Shown here: one piece after another, positions 1-6,406 of the stretch
Numbering within the stretch: the first letter of the stretch is position 1
Layout: each line of letters opens with the position of its first letter
NCBI GenBank assembly: GCA_014728975.1
Contig: WJKQ01000061.1
Span: 1-17,667, forward strand
DNA length: 17,667 nt
Reading direction: 5' to 3'
From: Candidatus Peregrinibacteria bacterium
Lineage (GTDB): Bacteria; Patescibacteriota; Gracilibacteria; UBA1369; LOWO2-01-FULL-3
Notes under the pieces: model-generated
Databases searched by the model: none
Seen by the model: only the letters and a program-made list of their open reading frames with translations
Told to the model about the DNA's origin: nothing
Position numbers and translations under genes: made by a program

Positions 1-454
1 CCAGATCCTCTTCTCTATAATTATTAATAACTTTATTCGCGGTTAATACATTTCTCCGATCAAATCTCATATCAAGATCGCCTTCCTTTAGAAAAGAAAA
101 ACCGCGCTCGGCTTCATCAACATGAGGAGAAGACAATCCCAAATCGAACAAAATCGCATCTACCTTCGTAGAGCCCGGCTTCGCCTCGAGCTCACCAGTA
201 ATCCTACTTTTTAAATAACGAAAATTATCGTGAATATAAGTAATTTGTTCTTCATAATTTTTAAGCCTCTTTTTTGCTTCATCCAAATTTCTCTTATCCT
301 GTTCAAAAGCAATCAGCCTGCCTTTTTTCCCCAGTGCATTTAAAATTTCAAGCGCATGTCCTCCCAAACCCAATGTCGCGTCAACCACTACATCTCCTTT
401 TTTCAAATCGAGATACTTTTGAACATCATTTTTAAGCACTGGCACATGTTCCAT
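1..454 (-). CDS. rsmH: RsmH (MraW), 16S rRNA C1402 N4-methyltransferase, N-terminal part
   Basis: The 151 codons present run off the left edge, so the C-terminal half is missing. The family uses S-adenosylmethionine to methylate N4 of C1402 in the 16S rRNA P-site. The start at 454 (ATG) gives MEHVPVL, matching the usual H-x-PVL opening. Residues 23-33 (VVDATLGLGGH) are the SAM-binding glycine motif; 102-109 (LFDLGLSS) and 116-131 (ERGFSF through LDMRF) are family-specific motifs. No Shine-Dalgarno is visible upstream (gagtcaag directly before ATG). rsmH usually heads the dcw division/cell-wall cluster behind mraZ; here no mraZ lies upstream, and the rest of any cluster would be off the window. 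Identification is firm. The absence of mraZ is only shown for the sequence in this window. Confidence 0.95.
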   Translation of the reverse strand, partial: MEHVPVLKNDVQKYLDLKKGDVVVDATLGLGGHALEILNALGKKGRLIAFEQDKRNLDEAKKRLKNYEEQITYIHDNFRYLKSRITGELEAKPGSTKVDAILFDLGLSSPHVDEAERGFSFLKEGDLDMRFDRRNVLTANKVINNYREEDL

Positions 455-508
455 CTTGACTCTAAATAAAGAAAAATTTCAATCTTCAACCTTTTAAATG
501 TTCAAAAC

Positions 509-529
509 TTGTGCGCAATATGTGTACAA
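509..529. promoter_or_regulatory. Imperfect operator-like dyad upstream of rsmH
   Basis: TTGTGCGCA, spacer ata, TGTGTACAA: the two 9-base arms match at 7 of 9 positions when one is reverse-complemented. It lies 55-75 bases upstream of the rsmH start, a reasonable place for a repressor or activator site, but no known regulator motif is recognised. It could be chance in AT-rich DNA. Confidence 0.25.
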
Positions 530-600
530 TTTTTTTACACTTAAACTTACCCATCACATTAATAAAAAAAGTGGTTTTGGTCAATATTTCAACAACTAAT

Positions 601-721
601 AGATCAAAAAAAATATTCATAACCGATAAACTATGCCTAATAAAAAGCTAAATAAAAAGAAAACCGGTGTTTGAATTTAATATTGAAAGAAAATTGTATT
701 ATTGCATAACTTTTTTGATCT
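601..721. repeat. 11-base perfect inverted repeat bounding the tsaC 3' region
   Basis: AGATCAAAAAA at 601-611 and TTTTTTGATCT at 711-721 are exact reverse complements separated by 99 bases. The right arm touches the tsaC stop codon. A transcript reading through tsaC could pair the two arms, but the stem is mostly A-T and the loop is long, so it is not a typical intrinsic terminator. Confidence 0.4.
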
Positions 722-1321
722 TTACACGCAAATTTCGCCTTGTCTCAGTACTTCAACATCATCTCCTGAAATCTTCACAATAGTTGAAGACTCAACACTG
801 TTAATCTCCCCTCCATTCACAACCAAATTAATTTCATCACTCATTTTCCCAAATTGACTTAGATCAACCTCGTATAAAGGTTCATTTCCGGCAATATTCG
901 CACTTGTCGTTGTAACCGGTCTGCCAAATTCCTCAATCATTCCAATACAAAAATCATTACTCGAAAAACGAATAGAAACAAATTTTTCTCCCGGATTAAA
1001 ATGATCAGGTAAATTTCTTGTTCTCGGAACTACTATTGATAAAGGTCCCGGCCAATATTTATTTGCAATTTCAAAAGCTTTCTCAGAAAAAACCCCGTAT
1101 TCATTCGCCATTCCGAAACTGCTAACCAAAATACTTACAGGCTTGTTAAATTCTCTACCCTTTAATTCGTAAAGTTTCTTTAGAGCCTTTTCATTAAAAA
1201 TATCGGCAGCAAAACCATAACAGGTTTCAGTCGGGTGCATCACAATCCCTCCAGTTTTTAAAGTTTCAATTGCTTTCTCTAGCGCATCCAAACCTTCAAT
1301 ATTTACCTTATTCATAACCAA
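722..1321 (-). CDS. tsaC: TsaC/YrdC/Sua5-family L-threonylcarbamoyladenylate synthase
   Basis: Makes threonylcarbamoyl-AMP from threonine, bicarbonate and ATP, the first step of the t6A37 modification of ANN-decoding tRNAs. The 199 residues are a single YrdC domain without the extra Sua5 C-terminal domain. Visible motifs are PTET at 30-33 followed by CYGFAAD, KGREFNKP at 54-61, YWPGPL near 90, SIRFSSND near 118, TTSANIAGNEP near 139, and ESSTIV followed by LRQGE near the end. The start is uncertain. The TTG at 1321 has an AAAAGG seven bases upstream, the nearest thing to a Shine-Dalgarno in the window, while the ATG at 1315 opens MNKVNIEG and gives 197 residues. It is divergent from the GAPDH gene. 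The other t6A genes (tsaB, tsaD, tsaE) are not in the window. Confidence 0.92.
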   Translation of the reverse strand: MVMNKVNIEGLDALEKAIETLKTGGIVMHPTETCYGFAADIFNEKALKKLYELKGREFNKPVSILVSSFGMANEYGVFSEKAFEIANKYWPGPLSIVVPRTRNLPDHFNPGEKFVSIRFSSNDFCIGMIEEFGRPVTTTSANIAGNEPLYEVDLSQFGKMSDEINLVVNGGEINSVESSTIVKISGDDVEVLRQGEICV

Positions 1322-1503
1322 AAACTAACCTTTTCCATAAAAACAGTCAATAAAAACACAAAATCAATCATCACATCGACTTCCTGGGAAGCTCAAACCC
1401 AAATAAAATGCCCCGAACAAAAAATTCCATATAAATCTATATCCTTGAAACCAAAATCACCTCATTATATACTGTCAACAAAATTCACTCTAACCCCATA
1501 CCT
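1322..1503. other. Divergent intergenic region between tsaC and gap
   Basis: These 182 bases separate two divergent genes. They contain a clear plus-strand promoter for GAPDH (1445-1473) and a compact palindrome CTTCC-TG-GGAAG at 1380-1391. No convincing minus-strand promoter for tsaC was found. The palindrome might be a regulator site, but nothing in the sequence says for what. Confidence 0.5.
1445..1473 (+). promoter_or_regulatory. Sigma70-type promoter for GAPDH
   Basis: -35 TTGAAA at 1445-1450, 17-base spacer, -10 TATACT at 1468-1473. The predicted start of transcription is near 1480, giving a leader of about 24 bases before the ATG at 1504. Confidence 0.75.
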
Positions 1504-2511
1504 ATGAGACCGAAAGTTGCAATAAATGGATTTGGCCGGATCGGCCGCCAGGTTTTCCGCATAAATCTGGAAAAAGATTACTTTGATATAGTAGGAATAA
1601 ATGACCTCGGAAACGCAGAAACAATGGCTCATTTACTAAAATATGACTCAAACTACGGAACTCTCAACAAAGAAGTCGAACCACAAGGAGAAGATATTGT
1701 GGTTGACGGTAAAACGTATAAAGTATTTACGGAACCGGAACCCGAAAAACTCCCCTGGGAAGAACTCGGAGTGGATTTTGTAATTGAATCAACAGGAGTA
1801 TTCAGAAAAAGAGAAGGAGCAGAAAAACATTTAAAAGCGGGAGCCAAAAAAGTGTTGATCTCAGCTCCTGCAAAAGATGAAATAGATCTGACAATAGTGC
1901 TCGGAGTAAACGATAACAAATACGATCCCGAAAAACATAATATAATTTCCAATGCCTCATGCACCACAAACGGACTGGCCCCCCTTGCGAAAGTTTTAAA
2001 CGATAACTTTGGAATCGAAAAAGGCCTTATGACTACAATTCATTCTTACACAAGCTCCCAAAACATTCTTGATTTAAACCATAAAGACCTCAGAAGAGCC
2101 AGAGCTGCAGCGTTGTCCATGATCCCTACAACTACGGGAGCCGCAAAAGCAATCGGTCTTGTTCTTCCGGAACTTGACGGAAAATTGAACGGCCTCGCCA
2201 TAAGAATACCGACTTCAACAGTTTCTCTCGTTGATCTCACATGCTCAGTCAAGACTTCGACAAATATAGAAGAGGTAAATCAAAAATTCAAAGAAGCATC
2301 AAAAGAATCATTAAACGGAATCCTTGATTTTAGCGAAAAACCGCTTGTTTCCATAGACTACAGAGGAACAGAATTTTCAACAATCGTAGATGGTCTCTCA
2401 ACAGAAGTTATCGGCGACAACCTGGTAAAAATTCTTGCCTGGTATGATAACGAATGGGGATACTCGGCAAGACTCGTAGATGTTATTAAAATGATGGGAG
2501 ATAAGGCTTGA
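1504..2511 (+). CDS. gap: Glyceraldehyde-3-phosphate dehydrogenase, NAD type
   Basis: Phosphorylating GAPDH of glycolysis: glyceraldehyde-3-phosphate + NAD + Pi to 1,3-bisphosphoglycerate. The 335 residues match the usual family length. The Rossmann start is VAINGFGRIGR at 5-15. Asp34 follows the second strand (GINDLG), the position that normally selects NAD over NADP. The catalytic cysteine is C153 in NASCTTN and the base is H180 in TTIHSYT. The substrate loop RRARAAALSMIPTTTGAAKA follows, and the C-terminal DNEWGYS is intact. A small oddity is SS after HSYT where most family members have ND (HAYTNDQ). The gene has its own promoter and no pgk neighbour. Its TGA stop (2509-2511) lies inside the -35 box of the hrcA promoter. 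Confidence 0.97.
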   Translation: MRPKVAINGFGRIGRQVFRINLEKDYFDIVGINDLGNAETMAHLLKYDSNYGTLNKEVEPQGEDIVVDGKTYKVFTEPEPEKLPWEELGVDFVIESTGVFRKREGAEKHLKAGAKKVLISAPAKDEIDLTIVLGVNDNKYDPEKHNIISNASCTTNGLAPLAKVLNDNFGIEKGLMTTIHSYTSSQNILDLNHKDLRRARAAALSMIPTTTGAAKAIGLVLPELDGKLNGLAIRIPTSTVSLVDLTCSVKTSTNIEEVNQKFKEASKESLNGILDFSEKPLVSIDYRGTEFSTIVDGLSTEVIGDNLVKILAWYDNEWGYSARLVDVIKMMGDKA

Positions 2512-2536
2512 ACTTTAATAATTAGCACTATATAAT
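2508..2536 (+). promoter_or_regulatory. Promoter for hrcA-grpE, overlapping the gap stop codon
   Basis: -35 TTGAAC at 2508-2513, exactly 17 bases, -10 TATAAT at 2531-2536. The TGA stop of gap is inside the -35 hexamer and the -10 lies inside the CIRCE spacer. The predicted transcription start near 2543 leaves a leader of about 17 bases before the hrcA ATG at 2560. Confidence 0.85.
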
Positions 2537-2548
2537 ACCAAGTGCTAA
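2522..2548. promoter_or_regulatory. CIRCE operator upstream of hrcA
   Basis: TTAGCACTA, 9-base spacer, AAGTGCTAA. The consensus HrcA target is TTAGCACTC-N9-GAGTGCTAA; this copy differs only at the innermost base of each arm, and the two changes preserve the symmetry. The spacer contains the -10 TATAAT, so bound HrcA would cover the promoter core. It implies autoregulation of hrcA. Confidence 0.93.
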
Positions 2549-2559
2549 TTATTTAGATC

Positions 2560-3276
2560 ATGTCAGAGGAACGTAAAAAAAAGGTACTACAGGCAATAGT
2601 AAATCATTTTATTAAAACAGCCGAACCGGTTGGATCAAATACAATCATTGTCGGATACCGTTTTCATGTATCTCCCGCTACTATAAGAAACGACATGGTA
2701 GCACTTGAAGGAGAAGGATATATTTTCCAGCCGCATACTTCCGCCGGACGTGTGCCTACGGACAAAGGATACAGACTTTACGTCGACGAAATGGCCGATT
2801 TTGAAAAGGCAAAAAAAGAAGCTTTAAAAGCTCTCACCGAAATCCGCAACGAATATAAAGTTCAAAAAGTCAGAGAAAAATTATATGACGCAGTGGCGTT
2901 ACTCGCAAAAGCAGCAGATTCGGCAAGCTTTGCCACAACACCTGACAACCCCAGAACTTTTTTTCTGGGAATGTCCAACGTTCTGAAACAGCCGGAATTT
3001 GTCAAAGACTCTGTACGCGCCTGCGAAGTGATCGAGGTTTTGGAAAGAAGCGATAACTTTGTGCAAACCCTTGCCGATTTGGATATAACAAACAGCGTGA
3101 GGACTTTCATCGGTGAAGAAAATATACTTTCTCAAATTCAGAGCTGCAGTATAATCGTTGCAAAATATGAAAAAGATGGATTCGAAGGATATATTGGAAT
3201 ACTCGGACCAAAAAGAATGAGATACGCTTACAACATTGTACTTCTTGAAGAAATAAAAAAACTTTTAGAACAATAA
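2560..3276 (+). CDS. hrcA: HrcA heat-inducible transcription repressor, short form
   Basis: Represses heat-shock genes by binding CIRCE; in the family, repressor activity depends on the chaperonin GroE. The N-terminal winged helix (about 1-75) is very well conserved: AEPVGS near 22, SPATIRNDM near 38, then PHTSAGRVPTDKGYRLYVDE. The C-terminal end also fits, with GPKRMRYAYNIV near 218. Total length is 238 residues against about 340 in Bacillus, so roughly 100 residues of the central GAF-like and inserted dimerisation region are missing. Both ends are in one frame with no sign of a frameshift, so this is a compact form, not a broken gene. It lies ten bases before grpE in one operon. Two CIRCE sites in the window are its expected targets. 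Confidence 0.93.
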   Translation: MSEERKKKVLQAIVNHFIKTAEPVGSNTIIVGYRFHVSPATIRNDMVALEGEGYIFQPHTSAGRVPTDKGYRLYVDEMADFEKAKKEALKALTEIRNEYKVQKVREKLYDAVALLAKAADSASFATTPDNPRTFFLGMSNVLKQPEFVKDSVRACEVIEVLERSDNFVQTLADLDITNSVRTFIGEENILSQIQSCSIIVAKYEKDGFEGYIGILGPKRMRYAYNIVLLEEIKKLLEQ

Positions 3277-3286
3277 TTTATCAAAA

Positions 3287-3775
3287 ATGACGGATAAAAA
3301 AGCTCAAAAAAAGAAAAAAGAAAAAACTCCCACCGAATACGAAAAAACCAAGAAAGAGCTCGAACAAATGACCGAACTCGCAAAACGTACCATGGCCGAC
3401 CTTGAAAACCTTAAAAGACGACACGAAGAAGAAAGAAAACAAATTTTTATGATGGCCAACGCCGAACTGATAAAAGAACTTCTTCCCATTATTGACAACT
3501 TGAATCTCGCAAAAAAACACATACCGGAAAATGCGGAAGAATGGTACAAAGGTATAGAAATGTCAATTGATCAGATGAATAAAATTTTCCAGGAATTCGG
3601 ACTCGCTGAAATAGTTTCCAAAGAAAAACCTTTCAATCCTGATCTTCATGAAGCGGTAGCCCAGGGCCCCGGCGAAAAAGACATGGTCATTGAAGAAATT
3701 GAAAAAGGATACATGCTTGGCAACCGCGTTATCCGACATGCAAAAGTCAAAGTCGGCAACGGAAAAAACCCTTGA
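3287..3775 (+). CDS. grpE: GrpE nucleotide exchange factor for DnaK
   Basis: Releases ADP from DnaK to reset the chaperone cycle. The 162 residues start with a Lys/Glu-rich segment, continue as a long dimerising helix (roughly 15-75, including ADLENLKRRHEEER), then the four-helix region, and end in the beta domain with GYMLGNRVIRHAKVKVGNG; the family usually shows G-Y-x-L-x-x-R-V-L-R-P-A-x-V-x-V. Arg-His replaces the common Arg-Pro. No Shine-Dalgarno precedes the ATG (aatttatcaaaa). The TGA stop at 3773-3775 sits inside the -35 box of the dnaK promoter. grpE is probably cotranscribed with hrcA and may read through into dnaK. Confidence 0.95.
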   Translation: MTDKKAQKKKKEKTPTEYEKTKKELEQMTELAKRTMADLENLKRRHEEERKQIFMMANAELIKELLPIIDNLNLAKKHIPENAEEWYKGIEMSIDQMNKIFQEFGLAEIVSKEKPFNPDLHEAVAQGPGEKDMVIEEIEKGYMLGNRVIRHAKVKVGNGKNP

Positions 3776-3800
3776 CGATCAAATGTTAGCACTCTAAAAT
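3772..3800 (+). promoter_or_regulatory. Promoter for dnaK, overlapping the grpE stop codon
   Basis: -35 TTGACG at 3772-3777, 17-base spacer, -10 TAAAAT at 3795-3800. The grpE TGA stop is inside the -35 box and the -10 fills the first six bases of the CIRCE spacer. The predicted start near 3807 gives a leader of about 28 bases. Confidence 0.85.
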
Positions 3801-3812
3801 AAGGAGTGCTAA
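3786..3812. promoter_or_regulatory. CIRCE operator upstream of dnaK, perfect consensus
   Basis: TTAGCACTC, spacer taaaataag (9 bases), GAGTGCTAA: both arms are the exact consensus. HrcA bound here would mask the -10 box of the dnaK promoter. Confidence 0.97.
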
Positions 3813-3834
3813 TTAAAATTTTAACACAAAAATT

Positions 3835-5853
3835 ATGTCAAAAATACTAGGAATCGATTTAGGAACTACAAATTGCTGTATGGCAGTCATGGAGGGCGGC
3901 GAAGCCACCGTAATACCAAACGCGGAGGGAGCCCGCACCACACCATCTGTCGTTGCCGTTAAAGACGGAGAAAGAAGAGTTGGAATCTCCGCGAAAAACC
4001 AGGCAACAACAAACCCCGATAACACAATTTATTCCGCAAAACGCTTTATCGGCAGAAAATACAACGAAGCCAAAAAAGATATCGATAAAGTCAGTTTTAA
4101 ATGCGTAAAAGGAAAAGAGGAAGAAGTGGAAATGATGCTTGAGGAAAAGCAAAAAAGACCCGCAGAAATTTCCGCAATGATACTGCAAAAATTAAAAGCG
4201 GACGCAGAAGCCTACCTTGGACATGAGATTAAAGAAGCGGTTATAACAGTACCCGCCTACTTTAACGATTCTCAAAGACAAGCCACAAAAGACGCCGGAA
4301 AAATCTCCGGACTTGAAGTAAAAAGAATTATAAACGAACCAACAGCGGCATCTCTCGCATACGGAATCGACAAACAGGGCGGCGATAAAAACATTGCCGT
4401 ATTTGATCTCGGAGGAGGAACATTCGACATCTCCATCCTCGAACTCGGAGAAGGCGTATACCAGGTAAAAGCCACAAACGGCGATACACAGCTTGGAGGA
4501 GACGATTTTGACAGAAGAATTATGGAATGGATTATTGAAGAATTTAAAAAAGAACAGGGAATCGATGTTTCAGAAGACAAACTCGCTCTGCAAAGAATCA
4601 AGGAGGCAGCGGAAAAGGCAAAAATAGAACTCTCCTCTCTGCACGAAACCACAATCTCGCTCCCCTATCTTACTGTTGGAAAAGACGGCCCAAAAAACTT
4701 CGAAACAAAATTATCAAGATCAAAACTCGAAGATTTGATAATGGATCTTGTTGAAAGAACCGTCGAACCATGCAGGAAAGCAATGAAAGATTCAAAAACC
4801 TATGAAAGCGACATCGATGAAATAGTCCTTGTGGGAGGGTCAACAAGAATACCCGCCGTACAGGCAAAGGTGGAAGAAATTTTCGGGAAAGAATCTCACC
4901 GTGGAATGAACCCGGACGAAGTAGTCGCAATGGGAGCCGCTATACAGGGAGGAATTCTTTCCGGAGATAGCGACGTAAAAAATATCCTTCTGGTAGACGT
5001 AACCCCTCTATCTCTGGGAATCGAAACCCTGGGAGGTGTAAACACAATTCTGATTGAAAGGAATACTTCAATTCCCACTTCAAAATCCCAGATTTTCTCA
5101 ACAGCGGCTGACAACCAGCCGGCAGTGGAAGTACATGTTCTCCAGGGAGAACGGCCAATGGCGGCAGACAACAAATCACTCGGAAAATTCAATCTTGAAG
5201 GAATACCACCCGCGCCGCGCGGAGTACCGCAGATTGAAGTGACATTCGACATTGATTCAAACGGAATTTTAAATGTAAAAGCCGTCGACAAAGCCACAAA
5301 CAAGGAACAACAAATCACCATCACCGGAAGTTCAAATATGTCAGAAGACGAAATCGAAAAAATGAAGAAAGACGCAGAAAAATTCGCGGAAGAAGACAAA
5401 GAAAAGAAAGAAATGATCGAACTCAGAAACAAAGCGGATTCTCTCGTAAACCAGTCGGAAAAAACATTAAAGGACGCAGGCGACAAAGTATCAGACGACG
5501 TCAAAAAACCAATCCAGGAAAAGATCGACGCACTCAAAAAAGTTCTTGAAAACAAAGACGCCAAACCAGAAGAAATTTCCAAAGCATACGAAGAATTAAG
5601 CTCGGAAATCCAAAAAGTCGGAGCCGAACTCTATAAAGCTTCAGGCGCGGGCGCGGCAACCGAAGCCGGAGAAGCTGGAACCGAAGCCGGCAAAGGAAAA
5701 GAAGACGAAGACGTAAAAGTCTACAAAAAAGGCGAAAAGGATAAAAAAGGCGAAACTGAAGCCCAAAAAACCAAGGAAGAAAAGGAAGAACCGGTCGAAG
5801 CCGAAGTTGTGGAAGAAGAAGAGGAGAAGAAAAAAGGGAAGAAGAAAAAATAA
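3835..5853 (+). CDS. dnaK: DnaK (Hsp70) chaperone with long charged tail
   Basis: ATP-driven cytosolic Hsp70 chaperone. The nucleotide-binding domain has GIDLGTTN at 6-13, the phosphate-2 motif DLGGGTFD at 191-198 and the adenosine motif VGGSTR at 333-338. The interdomain linker is DVTPLSLGIETLGG at 388-401. The substrate-binding beta domain runs to about 500 and the helical lid to about 615. Residues from about 633 on are a low-complexity Gly/Ala then Glu/Lys tail ending in GKKKK, longer and more basic at the end than the usual bacterial EEV-type tail, which accounts for the 672-residue length. It has its own CIRCE promoter. dnaJ does not follow; the next gene is convergent, 25 bases away, with no obvious terminator between. 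Identification is certain; the role of the tail is unknown. Confidence 0.98.
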   Translation: MSKILGIDLGTTNCCMAVMEGGEATVIPNAEGARTTPSVVAVKDGERRVGISAKNQATTNPDNTIYSAKRFIGRKYNEAKKDIDKVSFKCVKGKEEEVEMMLEEKQKRPAEISAMILQKLKADAEAYLGHEIKEAVITVPAYFNDSQRQATKDAGKISGLEVKRIINEPTAASLAYGIDKQGGDKNIAVFDLGGGTFDISILELGEGVYQVKATNGDTQLGGDDFDRRIMEWIIEEFKKEQGIDVSEDKLALQRIKEAAEKAKIELSSLHETTISLPYLTVGKDGPKNFETKLSRSKLEDLIMDLVERTVEPCRKAMKDSKTYESDIDEIVLVGGSTRIPAVQAKVEEIFGKESHRGMNPDEVVAMGAAIQGGILSGDSDVKNILLVDVTPLSLGIETLGGVNTILIERNTSIPTSKSQIFSTAADNQPAVEVHVLQGERPMAADNKSLGKFNLEGIPPAPRGVPQIEVTFDIDSNGILNVKAVDKATNKEQQITITGSSNMSEDEIEKMKKDAEKFAEEDKEKKEMIELRNKADSLVNQSEKTLKDAGDKVSDDVKKPIQEKIDALKKVLENKDAKPEEISKAYEELSSEIQKVGAELYKASGAGAATEAGEAGTEAGKGKEDEDVKVYKKGEKDKKGETEAQKTKEEKEEPVEAEVVEEEEEKKKGKKKK

Positions 5854-5878
5854 AATAATACCATTGGCGGAACAAAAA

Positions 5879-6397
5879 CTATTCACTACGATTAAGTTTC
5901 GCCAAAAGCTGCCTAAAACTCTCTTCTTTCCCTTTTAGAATTATTTTCATATTTTCCAAAAGTTCCCGGTAACGATCATGTAATTCCGAATCTTTTAAAT
6001 ATTCTGTTATTCTTTCAAAAACATTCAAAATATCTCTCTTGATCCTAATTTCCCTTAATTCCACTCCTCCATTCTCATCCAATTCGGAAATTCCTGTCCT
6101 GTAAGCTTCCAAAGGTTTATCAAAATAAGTTTCCAGAATCTCGAGAAAATCAATAATATCATCCTCTTCCAAAAATAAACTTAACAAATCAGCCACCAAC
6201 AAAAACTGGATCCGAAAGTATGCAAAATGCTTAAAATCATTAAAAAATTCAAAACATTTCTTTTTAATCATTTCCTTATCTTCAGTTTCAAATGCATCAA
6301 GCAATTCAATAAATTTTTTCGTCACCGGAACCTCATCGACAATACTTTCCCTTATCTCTTCTATCTGTAAATGTATTATATTCGTGGGATTTTCCAT
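5879..6397 (-). CDS. Unrecognised acidic all-helical protein, last gene of giant-protein operon
   Basis: 172 residues of unrecognised family. It is acidic and leucine/isoleucine/phenylalanine rich, with a run of apparent amphipathic helices (IEEIRESI, KKFIELLDAF, CFEFFNDFKHF, LVADLLSLFL, DFLEILETYF, ERITEYLKD, RYRELLENM), suggesting a compact helical bundle or helical-hairpin repeat. No signal peptide, no long membrane segment and no catalytic motif are visible. It starts nine bases after the stop of the 2234-residue protein on the same strand, so it is almost certainly cotranscribed. A partner, chaperone or inhibitor of the giant is a reasonable inference from position only. No Shine-Dalgarno precedes the ATG. 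Confidence 0.85.
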   Translation of the reverse strand: MENPTNIIHLQIEEIRESIVDEVPVTKKFIELLDAFETEDKEMIKKKCFEFFNDFKHFAYFRIQFLLVADLLSLFLEEDDIIDFLEILETYFDKPLEAYRTGISELDENGGVELREIRIKRDILNVFERITEYLKDSELHDRYRELLENMKIILKGKEESFRQLLAKLNRSE

Positions 6398-6406
6398 TGA
6401 TTTTAA

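Larger units (their letters stand above)
455..721. other. AT-rich non-coding stretch between rsmH and tsaC
   Basis: This is the longest gap without a gene in the window (267 bases). I see no convincing reading frame, tRNA or CRISPR-like repeat. It holds the rsmH upstream region, including an imperfect dyad at 509-529, and the region downstream of tsaC, bounded by an 11-base inverted repeat. It should contain the promoter for rsmH, but I found no clear -35/-10 pair at normal spacing on the minus strand. Confidence 0.7.

Noticed and set aside
548..553. MraZ box upstream of rsmH (a single TGGGT on the minus strand)
   Set aside because: MraZ binding needs several spaced TGGG-type repeats; only one is present.
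645..680. Possible intrinsic terminator of tsaC (minus strand AAAC-ACCG-GTTT followed by a T-rich run)
   Set aside because: The stem is only four base pairs and cannot be extended; a T-rich run is expected by chance in such AT-rich DNA.
2560..3276. Short hrcA as a frameshifted pseudogene
   Set aside because: Conserved N-terminal and C-terminal motifs lie in the same frame without interruption, promoter and CIRCE are intact, and the following grpE is in operon spacing.
4896..5582. Long open frame (228 codons) antisense to dnaK, and several other antisense frames over dnaK, gap and the giant gene
   Set aside because: They lie opposite strongly conserved genes, have low-complexity Ser/Phe/Leu-rich translations typical of complementary frames of Lys/Glu-rich genes, and have no promoter or family features.
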